21,462 bases of DNA from JBCBGF01 sp039820585 (GTDB lineage: Bacteria; Pseudomonadota; Alphaproteobacteria; Rhodobacterales; Rhodobacteraceae). The translations under genes were made by a program, and so were the position numbers. The first letter of the stretch is position 1; each line of letters starts with the position of its first letter. Below, one piece after another: positions 15,016 through 21,462 of the stretch. Below the pieces are notes generated by a model. That model had not been told where the DNA came from and did no database searches. It saw only the letters and a program-made list of their open reading frames with translations. The stretch lies in contig JBCBPV010000062.1 of assembly GCA_039820585.1 (NCBI GenBank), positions 1 through 21,462 on the forward strand, given 5' to 3'.

Positions 15016-15760
15016 TCACGCTGCACGCGTCCCCAATCGCCCGAACAAGCCGCGCTCCAGATGCAGGTCCCCTGCTCCTGCTTTGTCCGCCATGCCGCGC
15101 AGATACCCACCGGTGAATTCACCGTGCCCGCACGCACCTTGTCGAACACCAGCGCCAGCGCCGCCGCTGCCGTGGGTTTGCCCATCTGCGCCTGTACGTG
15201 GATCCAGACCGGTTCTGTAGTACCGATCACCGGCCCCAGATTTGATGCCACGCGTACCAGATCACCCCAACGCCGCACATAACCACCCAGCTGTCGCGGC
15301 CAATTGGCGAATTCCGGGCAGGACTGCGGGATGGTCGGAATATCCACGCCCATTCTCACCACTGTCCGGGTTACACACTTATCCGGCTCAGGCACGGCAT
15401 CCGCCGATTTCTCATCTTCTGAGGGATTACAGGGTACAGAATGAAGTCCATTCTTAACTGGTACGTGGGGTTCGGAAATGACCTCCCTAGGGTCTACTTC
15501 TTCACCATCTTCGGCATCCTGCACGCTCCCGCGAACACGGGCGAGCACGGCCAGCAACTGGTCCAGTAACCCCGACAGGATGTCAGAGCCTGCCCGCACG
15601 CCCGGCAGACGCGCCAGCAGCGCCTCGAACGCAGCCCAAAGCCCTCTGCCCGACCAAGGGCCTGCGTCGGCTTGCGCCAGCCATCATTGCGCACAGCGTT
15701 TTGGGTCAGGGCCGGATAGGGCCTCGTCACCCCACTCGGGGTTTGTCTGTCATGTTTCAT
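15016..15760 (-). pseudogene. repC: Decayed repC replication initiator (repABC plasmid type)
   Basis: The C-terminal half is recognisable as RepC, the replication initiator of repABC plasmids: 'CPEFANW...GGYVRRWGDLVRVASNLGPVIG' followed by 'AALALVFDKVRAGTVNSP'. At about 15104-15113 one base is missing. After it, the other frame reads GGYLRGMADKAGAGDLHLE and ends at TGA 15016-15018, as expected for RepC. The upstream part is also broken: the frame WLAQADAGPWSGRGLWAAFE has no start and is preceded by TGA (15684-15686), while the ATG at 15760 opens a different frame. The whole is only about 250 codons against roughly 400 for family members, so the DNA-binding N-terminal domain is largely deleted. 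repC also normally contains the replication origin; this copy cannot drive replication. It lies downstream of repB in the standard repA-repB-repC order. Confidence 0.85.
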
Positions 15761-15799
15761 GCTGCTCGGCACGCAAAAGAAAACCATCCGTTCAAGGGC

Positions 15800-15906
15800 G
15801 TTCTTTGTTGTCCGGTGACTCGCTGGCTGCCAGGATTGAAGTGCTAAGACAATCTGCGCCTTTGCGCGGCAGCCCTCGAAACCCCGATTTCGAGGGTTTC
15901 TTTTTT
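15800..15906 (+). ncRNA. Probable countertranscript RNA (ctRNA/incA type) between repB and repC
   Basis: repABC plasmids encode a small antisense RNA in the repB-repC gap, on the strand opposite to the operon, which represses repC. Here the gap (15761-15935) carries a strong terminator hairpin on the plus strand at 15873-15906, at the expected place and in the expected orientation. The 3' end is therefore well supported. The 5' end given here is a guess, since no convincing promoter can be picked; TTGTTG at 15805-15810 is one possibility. Its normal target, the repC leader, is retained although repC is broken. Confidence 0.5.
15873..15906 (+). terminator. Rho-independent terminator in the repB-repC gap
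   Basis: A perfect 9-bp stem (CCCTCGAAA at 15873-15881, TTTCGAGGG at 15888-15896) with loop CCCCGA is followed by a T-rich tail (TTTCTTTTTT). It points along the plus strand, so it ends a transcript antisense to repABC, as expected for the ctRNA. Confidence 0.88.
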
Positions 15907-15935
15907 CGCGCTGTGCGCCTGTGTTGCTCGTTTCC

Positions 15936-16928
15936 TCACTGTTGGCAGTTAACAGCTGTTAACTGCCCATAGCCTTCACAGTTTTCGCGTTCGAACCGTG
16001 CAAGAGCATCCCGCAGCAGATCGTCAAGGTGCCCATCGAACCAATCTGCAAATGCCTTGTGTTTCCCGGTGCGCTGCACCGTCACCGTCACCGATGATCG
16101 CCCGGATTTGACCGTCACGCCTTGCACGGGCGACGCAGCGGATGCACTGCGCGCACGGGTGCCGCGCTTGCGCGCATCGGCAAGGATCGCATCCAGCCGC
16201 GCGTCCGACGGGGTGTCCGCGCCCCGTCGCTCGATCACCTTGAGGGCCTGGCGATCCGTGGTCTGCTTGCCCTCCAGCGCGGCGACCAGCGCCATCCATT
16301 TGGGCCGCCCGGCCCCCGGTGCTGCGCCAATGGCGTCGCCCAGGCGCACCGGCACCAGCCGCGTGATGCGTTCCAGCTGCGACAGGGTCTGCTTGCTGAT
16401 CGCCAGCGCCTGACAGGCCTCGGCTCGACTGTGGCCCTGTTCCAGGATCGCCTGCGCAAACCGTGCCCTCTCGTAATAGCTCAGGTCCGTGCGGCTCGCG
16501 TTTTCCAGCCCTTTGGCCATCAGCGCCTGGGTTTCGTCCAGCACCCGGATCAGTGCCTTGACCGGCACGCCCAGCTGGCGGCACGCCAGTATCCGGCGGC
16601 GGCCATAGATCACCTCGAAGTGCCCGTCATGTGCCGGGGCCGGGCGCAAGAGCACCGGCACCTGCTGACCGTTTTCGCCAATGCTCTCCGCCAGGTCCTG
16701 CACCGACGCCTCGGGCGCGTCACTGTTAACAGCTGTTAACGCCATCCGGTCCTGCGGGCCCCAGGGCAGGATCAATGCCGCGTCGACCTCGTGAATGCCG
16801 CCCACGCCCGCGCGCACCGATCCGATGGTGCCCCGGTGCAGGCTGCGCACCGCGCGGTCAGCCGGAGCACCCTCGGCGGCGGCCGTGATCGCGGCCATGA
16901 TCCCCGTCTTGTTCTTGTCCAGTGCCAT
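15936..16928 (-). CDS. repB: RepB, ParB-family plasmid partitioning protein (intact), 330 aa
   Basis: RepB is the centromere-binding protein of repABC plasmids. It binds parS palindromes and works with the RepA ATPase in segregation and autoregulation. Visible parts are the ParB N-terminal nuclease-like domain with 'VPVLLRPAPAHDGHFEVIYGRRRILACRQLG' spread over about residues 90-120, the helix-turn-helix region 'RAEACQALAISKQTLSQLERITRLVPV' (about 168-194), and a C-terminal dimerisation region with 'KHKAFADWFDGHLDDLLRDAL' (about 289-309). I chose the ATG at 16928 (MALDKNKTG) because it follows the repA stop by one base (TGACATG) and matches the usual RepB start. The gene shows no lesion and has the normal family length, in contrast to repA and repC. 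Two parS sites lie inside the reading frame. Confidence 0.92.
   Translation of the reverse strand: MALDKNKTGIMAAITAAAEGAPADRAVRSLHRGTIGSVRAGVGGIHEVDAALILPWGPQDRMALTAVNSDAPEASVQDLAESIGENGQQVPVLLRPAPAHDGHFEVIYGRRRILACRQLGVPVKALIRVLDETQALMAKGLENASRTDLSYYERARFAQAILEQGHSRAEACQALAISKQTLSQLERITRLVPVRLGDAIGAAPGAGRPKWMALVAALEGKQTTDRQALKVIERRGADTPSDARLDAILADARKRGTRARSASAASPVQGVTVKSGRSSVTVTVQRTGKHKAFADWFDGHLDDLLRDALARFERENCEGYGQLTAVNCQQ
15948..15963. repeat. parS palindrome 1 (end of repB)
   Basis: The 16-mer GTTAACAGCTGTTAAC fits the repABC parS consensus GTTNNNNGCNNNNAAC. This copy is extended to a perfect 24-bp palindrome (15944-15967). It lies within the last codons of repB, where it encodes LTAVN in frame. 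RepB is expected to bind here. Confidence 0.9.
16725..16740. repeat. parS palindrome 2 (inside repB)
   Basis: This is an exact copy of the 16-bp palindrome found at 15948 and 18255, within the N-terminal coding part of repB (codons about 64-69). It is read in the same frame as copy 1 and again encodes LTAVN. Confidence 0.9.
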
Positions 16929-16929
16929 G

Positions 16930-18052
16930 TCATCTACCCCATGCACGTTGCATCAACCGGGCCGCATCCTGTCCCACCGCGTCCATGCTGCCGCGCGCCC
17001 TGTCATAGGTGCTGCGCGCCATCTCGGCCCGCACAACCTCGCAGAGCGACATCTTGAGCATCGTGGCATCCGCCAATGCGGTGCTGCGCAACGCGGTCGC
17101 GCTCAGAACCCGGTCCTGGAACAACGCCCGCATCAAGGTGACAATCTGCTGGCTGGGAATATCGCCCGGGTCATCTCTTGTGATCAGAAACGAAAAGAAT
17201 TCGTGACCGATGCGTGCGCCGGTGTCCTCGATCACGCCTAGATAGGTCGATGTCATCTCGATGAATTGCTGGGTCGAGGCGAGGTCAAGCATGCTGGAGG
17301 TCATCGGCACCAGCACGGATGTCTCGGCATAAAGCCCGGTCAGCGTCACAAAGCCGAGGGCAGGGGGGCTGTCGATCACGACGACGTCTCAATCCTGTTG
17401 AACAGTCTCTAACGCGCCCGAAAGGCGTTCGAAAAACGCGACGCCACGGTCGGCATTCACTGCGGTCTCGGTTTCGAACTCGCTCAACACAAGGCGGGCG
17501 GGGGGCCAGATCGAGGCAGGGAAAGTAGGTGTCGACGATCACATCCTGCAAGGGCAGGTGGCCGTCATAGCGCAGCGCGTCGTAGATCGTATTGCCGTCG
17601 AATTCCAGCTCGGGCTGGATGCCGCAGAACCGGGTCAGGCTGCCCTGCGGATCAAGGTCGACCGCCAGCACCCGTTAGCCCTGCAGCGCGAGATAGTGGC
17701 ACAGGTGGATCGCGGCGGTGGACTTGGCCGACCCGCCCTTGAAGTTCATCAGCTGCACCACCTGCAGCTTGTCCCCGTCGCGCCGGCCCAGCAGGTACTT
17801 GCCCGGCGTGCGCAACGTCGCCTGGAGCATGCGGCGCTTGGTCAGGATCTCGTCGCCCGGATAAAAGTGGAGGCCATTGCGCACCTCGGCAGGCTCGGGC
17901 AGGGTCCCGTCGCCGTGACGCTTGCGCAGGAACTGGCCGGTCACACCCAGCAACTCGGCAGTCTCTGTTGCGGGGAATAACCTCAATGTCTTGCGCCGGT
18001 CAGGCGCATAGGCATGCTGCAAATGGGTCGACGGCGCCGCATGTAGACGCAC
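16930..18052 (-). pseudogene. repA: Decayed repA (ParA-type partitioning ATPase of repABC)
   Basis: Homology to RepA runs through the whole interval. The N-terminal part 'APDRRKTLRLFPATETAELLGVTGQFLRKRHGDG' is followed by Walker A FKGGSAKSTAA, 'LAVDLDPQGSL', the Walker B-like VVVIDSPPALGF, and the C-terminal 'RAEMARSTYDRARGSMDAV'. Three lesions break it. TAA (17675-17677) replaces the codon after 'LALQG', where relatives have Tyr. One extra base in a six-G run (plus strand 17500-17505) shifts the frame after 'YFPCLDLAP'. TGA (17389-17391) sits before 'DVVVIDS'. Correcting these gives one continuous ParA-like protein ending RAWGR, one base before repB. Start: GTG at 18052 opens the frame, but similarity may extend further upstream. 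RepA normally also represses the operon, so repB may now be unregulated. Confidence 0.9.
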
Positions 18053-18197
18053 GGCGATTTCCTCGGTAAATTCTGACTGCGAGGTCGCCGAAATCGGCGC
18101 CGTTTGTAATACGGTTGCTCTTTTCCTGCCCTTTGATGCTTATTTGCGCAACCTGGCTGCAATTGAGACGCGATTCACCTTTCCAAGTCACGGGATA

Positions 18198-18206
18198 TTA
18201 TCCACA
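18198..18206 (+). promoter_or_regulatory. Perfect DnaA box TTATCCACA
   Basis: The exact DnaA-binding consensus TTATCCACA stands about 145 bases upstream of repA and about 50 bases from parS copy 3. DnaA boxes near replication genes are usual in replicons. A single box could also be a chance match, but the position favours function in the former replicon. Confidence 0.6.
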
Positions 18207-18254
18207 GGTTGTTGTTGGCAGGGCACCCGCCACAACAGCTTGAGCCTGTTCGCT

Positions 18255-18270
18255 GTTAACAGCTGTTAAC
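18255..18270. repeat. parS palindrome 3 (upstream of repA)
   Basis: This is a third exact copy of GTTAACAGCTGTTAAC, in the intergenic region upstream of repA. In repABC systems a site here can serve partitioning and repression of the operon. Confidence 0.9.
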
Positions 18271-18367
18271 TCCGGCATGTCTTTCGGCGAGACGTCAAGA
18301 CCCCGTTGAATGATGTTTCAATTGCAGTAAAGATGCACCTGTTGCGGGAACTAGTGAGTATTCAGTT

Positions 18368-21353
18368 GTGAACAGTCACTTTAGCCAGCAGTCCGGACAG
18401 GGCCGTCTGACCACCATCCTGGGCCAAAAAAGATCTCGTCTTGTTGGGGTTCGATGGCGTCGAGGAATACAGCGGCGATTTCACCTGGACGGTCGAGGCG
18501 TTGTCGCAGTCATCCGGCATCGATCTGGAGCCGTTGCTGGGCACGCATGCCACCATCGAAATCGACATGATGCAGGGCACGCGCGCCTTTGACGGCATCG
18601 TGTGCGAGGCGGCCCACAAAGGGCCCGCTGACAATGGCTGGCGCTACGATCTGGTGTTGCGCCCGTGGCTGCATGTCGCCGGACTGCGCCGCAATCAACG
18701 CATCTTTCATGAAAAGACCGTTGTGGAAATCGTTGAAGACGTCTTGGCAGGCTATGCCCATCTGGGCTCGCCGCATCTCGATGTGCGCCTCACGCAAGAC
18801 TACCCGACGCTCGAATATACGGTCCCGTATCACGAAACCGACGCGGATTTCATGCGCCGCCAATTGGAACGTTTTGGCATTAGTTGGTTCTGGCGGCACG
18901 ACGTGAACTGCCGCACGCTGGTTCTGGTCGATGCCGCCTTTTCCCTGCCAGAGGTGGCGGGCGGAACGCGGCCCTATTTTGGGCGCGACGGACATCACAA
19001 CGCCGAAGAGGAACACTTTCGTCACTGGACCGCGGCGCGCAGGATCACGACAGGTTCCGTGCGCCTGACAGAATACAACTTCAAAACGCCAAATGCCGCA
19101 CAAGAGGTCGATCGCGGCGGCGACGCGGTCCATCCCAACGGGGAAATCGAGAGCTTTCACTGGCCAGGCGATTACCCGGCACAGGGTCAGGGGCAGGGGG
19201 TCGTGGCTGGCCGTGTGAACGAAGAACGCGGATAGGCGCAACGTCATCATGCAGACGGCGATGTCGTATCCCATGGCGCGGGGTGGCGGGTCACTCTGGA
19301 CGGAGCTGACGTCGAAGGCGCAACTGGCCGCCGCTTCGTCTGCCTCAAGGCAAAACATGTCTACCGGGCGCAGGCCTATGCCACGGCGAACACCGAAGAC
19401 GTGCGCGCCTATGACGGGGCGTATGTGCTGATGCCGGAAGACGCACCGCTGGTTCCCGAGCGTCGCACCAAAGCGCCGCGCGTCGAAGGGCCCGAGACAG
19501 CCGTCGTCGTCGGCGAGGGCGAGATTGATTGTGACAAATACGGTCGCATCCTTGTCAAATTCCACTGGGACCTCAACGCCGCAGATACAATGCGCTGCCG
19601 GGTCAGCCAGAACTGGACGTCCAAGGGCCGGGGCGGCATGGTCATTCCACGCATCGGCATGGAGGTGATCGTCGAACACCTGCGCGGCGACCCCGACAAG
19701 CCCATCGTCACCGGCTGCGTCTATAACGGTTACAACATGGCACCTTACGAGCTGCCGCGTCACAAGACGCGCAGCACGTTCAAGACAGACAAACATCAAG
19801 GTCAGGGCTTCAACGAGATCCGCTTCGAAGATGAAAAGAGGCTCGAGGAGATCATGGTGCACGCGCAACGCGACATGAACAGCGTGATCCGTCGTGACAC
19901 TTTCCGCAGCACCGGGCGTCATGACGGGCTTGAGGTCAAACAAGACAGGATGGTGTCCGTTGGTGGCAACAGTATCAACGAGACAAAAGGCACAATCGAA
20001 ATTGCGTCGGGGCAGGGGACAGTCATCTCATCGGGCGCTGTGGGGATGTCATCACGAGCGTTTTCGCGAATTACGCAACTTGAGGACCCTGAGTTCATAA
20101 ATGCCAAGGCGTCGCTCAAGGCGATGGAGTCGGCGATGCCAACCGGCGGGATTACGGTGCGCGCACAGACAATGCTGAACGAACAGGTTGGCATGAGCCG
20201 CACGACGATGATTGGCGCTGCATCGCTCGAATTTGTCAGCAAGGAAAAGACGGTTCAGGTCGGCAAGCTGATGCAACTCAAGTCAGGCAGTGCGATGGTC
20301 ATGACAACTGCCGACAATCTTGCAGTGCAGGCAGGCAGCCGCATTGATACCGTTTGCGGCAAGTCCTCAATCAGGATGACGGCGGATGGCAAGATCGAGA
20401 TCAAGGGCGTCAGCATTGTGATGGACGCAGATCAGATCGACATGAACCGAGGAACCGGGATGTCCATCGGAATAGAAAAAGTCGGCTCCGCGCCCGTCGT
20501 TCCAAGGCCCCCAAAGTCCGCCAACGACGTGGATGAGGCCGATCCTTCGGTCTACATTCCAGAAAGCCTGAGCGAGGCTGCGCGAACGGAGCTGCGCAAT
20601 GCGGCACAGCATTGGGCTGGAACACTTGGTGGTGTGTTGGCGCGCAATTCAGGTACCGCGGGGATTGGCCCGGATTCGGGTCAGGCGGCCGACCACATGA
20701 ACCATTTCCTGAACGGCGAGGGTGAAGATCTGAACCTTTCGCGACCAGACATGCGCGAAATCCGCACGACCGTCGGTTCCGTCGGAGATTTCGAGAACGC
20801 GCAGTTGCAGAACTTTCTCGAACAGGTGCGCGCTGATTTTGCGAATGGCGGCAGCCCGCATCGGCAGTATCTGAGCAAGAACGAACGGGCCTCCAGCCCC
20901 AACTTTGGCGAAAACTGGTTTGCCCTGTCCGAAGAAAGGGGCAAGAAATGGTTCTTTGCGCTTGGTTCGTTCTGGATTGCTTACGGGGCACACGCGTTTC
21001 TTGCCGTGCAAAACGAGGTGATCCGCATTCATTATCGGATGTACCTGTATGATCGCTACAATTGGGATGTCGGCAAGCAAACGAACATCCCGGGCGGCGC
21101 ATTGAGTTGGCTGATTGATGATGATCTGATGAGCAAAGTGACAGACCTCAATGGTCCGATGGGGTGGCCTTATATGACCATCGAGGAAGACGGCGACGGC
21201 AACATCACCACGTATACCGTCAATGACTCACTGTTGGGCTCGTTGACTGCAACGGGGGATGCCGACCACTACGACATCGTTGGTGCCGGTTATTTGCGGT
21301 CGGTCCAGTTCCCGGTCGAAAGCCCGCCGGCAGGGACGGTCCCACTGGAATAG
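18368..21353 (+). pseudogene. vgrG: vgrG (type VI secretion spike protein) with frameshift, amber codon and C-terminal extension
   Basis: VgrG trimers form the tip of the type VI secretion needle and carry effectors. The N-terminus (GTG 18368, NSHFSQQSGQGRLTT) is in one frame up to an A6 run at 18425-18430. Removing one A continues as DLVLLGFDGVEEYSG and the gp27-like domain: 'YTVPYHETDADFMRRQLERFGISWFW' is diagnostic. An in-frame TAG at 19233-19235 follows 'VNEERG', and the same frame then resumes without shift. The gp5-like OB domain includes GEGEIDCDKYGRILVKFHWD and 'IPRIGMEVIVEHLRGDPDKPIVTG'. Beta-helix-like repeats come next, then a cargo-like extension. Repaired, the protein would have about 994 residues. 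There are no other type VI genes in the window, so this is an orphan vgrG. An IS3 element begins right after the stop. Confidence 0.88.
20518..21353 (+). other. C-terminal extension domain of VgrG (candidate effector or adaptor)
   Basis: About 275 residues follow the VgrG beta-helix after a Pro-rich linker (PVVPRPPKSAND). The domain has an alpha-helical first half and a second half with mixed beta character, containing 'FALGSFWIAYGAHAFLA' and YDRYNWDVGK. I do not recognise a named toxin family. I recall similar 'DRYNWD' segments near the ends of other secreted proteins, but this needs a profile search. There is no obvious immunity gene next to it; the IS3 element occupies that position. Confidence 0.55.
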
Positions 21354-21358
21354 CCCCC

Positions 21359-21462
21359 TGAAAGTGGTCCACCAACTGGGATAGATTATCCCGCAAATTG
21401 GAGGATCAGCGATGGCTGGGAAAAGAGAGAAGCCCGAAGAGATTGTATCGAAGCTTCGGCAG
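21359..21462 (+). mobile_element. Left end of an IS3-family insertion sequence (runs off the window)
   Basis: Only 5 bases after the vgrG stop, the sequence TGAAAGTGGTCCACC begins what looks like an insertion-sequence end. A small perfect hairpin (GGGATA / TATCCC, 21378-21392) lies between it and the first reading frame. The exact boundary cannot be fixed without the other end. Confidence 0.7.
21412..21462 (+). CDS. IS3-family transposase OrfA, N-terminal fragment (partial)
   Basis: The first 17 residues, MAGKREKPEEIVSKLRQ, match the start of OrfA proteins of IS3-family elements (helix-turn-helix part that binds the terminal repeats), which commonly begin 'M..KR.KPEEIV.KLRQ'. GGAGG stands 8 bases upstream of the ATG. 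The gene continues beyond the right edge, where OrfB with the DDE domain is expected. Confidence 0.85.
   Translation, partial: MAGKREKPEEIVSKLRQ

Larger units (their letters stand above)
18053..18367. other. Control region upstream of repA and vgrG
   Basis: This 315-base stretch has no gene that I can support. It contains a perfect DnaA box and the third parS palindrome, and it presumably held the repABC promoter (reading leftwards) and a vgrG promoter (reading rightwards). A weak TTGAAT/TAAAGA pair (spacing 16) around 18304-18331 on the plus strand is the only vgrG promoter candidate I see. AT content is higher than in the flanking genes. Confidence 0.5.

Noticed and set aside
15969..15990. 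TTCGAACC-TGCA word similar to the tRNA-Lys T-arm, as a possible attachment site
   Set aside because: Only about 13 bases match, with a mismatch inside, and the word lies in the conserved coding end of repB. It is better explained by chance.
18425..18431. AAAAAAG as a programmed -1 ribosomal slippery site in vgrG
   Set aside because: The phase of the codons does not fit the X XXY YYZ rule, and joining the two frames needs a +1 (or -2) shift. Transcriptional slippage or a plain indel remains possible.
18510..19943. Minus-strand open frame (477 codons) opposite vgrG
   Set aside because: It spans the vgrG lesions only because it is antisense to them. Its translation has no recognisable motif, whereas the plus strand is clearly VgrG.

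Overview
The window looks like high-GC alphaproteobacterial DNA, most likely from the Rhodobacteraceae (Roseobacter group). The reasons are a repABC-type replication module with its characteristic parS palindromes, an overlapping alphaproteobacterial gene style, and a marine-type peroxidase/haloperoxidase-like gene set. The assignment is inference; there is no rRNA or core marker here except a tRNA-Lys gene.

Layout. Positions 1-190 carry a strong promoter and tRNA-Lys(UUU). Directly after it (292-650) lies the decayed 3' end of an IS30-family transposase. Positions 655-7878 hold a minus-strand gene cluster in two blocks. The upstream block (7878 to 4208) is a glycine-rich PAP2/vanadium-haloperoxidase-fold protein translationally coupled to an 818-aa subtilase, closed by a textbook terminator at 4155-4182. 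The downstream block (4005 to 655) is an animal-type heme peroxidase, a two-helix membrane protein, a lipoprotein and a 122-aa protein. Divergently placed at 8064-9683 is a SARP/BTAD-type regulator with TPR-like repeats. It converges on a 1309-aa polytopic membrane protein with an OmpA-like C-terminus (9706-13635). A 9-bp word, GCAGTTTTC, occurs in opposite orientations in the divergent promoter region and again in front of the two-helix gene, so the regulator and both blocks may form one regulon. This peroxidase / PAP2-haloperoxidase / subtilase / giant membrane protein set is the best candidate for an undescribed system.

The right third (13.8-21.4 kb) is a graveyard. An AAA-DUF4143 ATPase has lost its natural start through an apparent GC-dinucleotide contraction. 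A repABC replicon has a broken repC and a repA with two nonsense codons and a +1 frameshift, but repB is intact. The putative countertranscript RNA terminator, a perfect DnaA box and three identical 16-bp parS palindromes are also kept. A vgrG (type VI secretion spike) with a toxin-like C-terminal extension is interrupted by an A6-tract frameshift and one amber codon. An IS3-family element begins a few bases after the vgrG stop and runs off the window.

Several of the indels sit in short mononucleotide or dinucleotide runs, so assembly error should be excluded for those. The nonsense codons are harder to explain that way.
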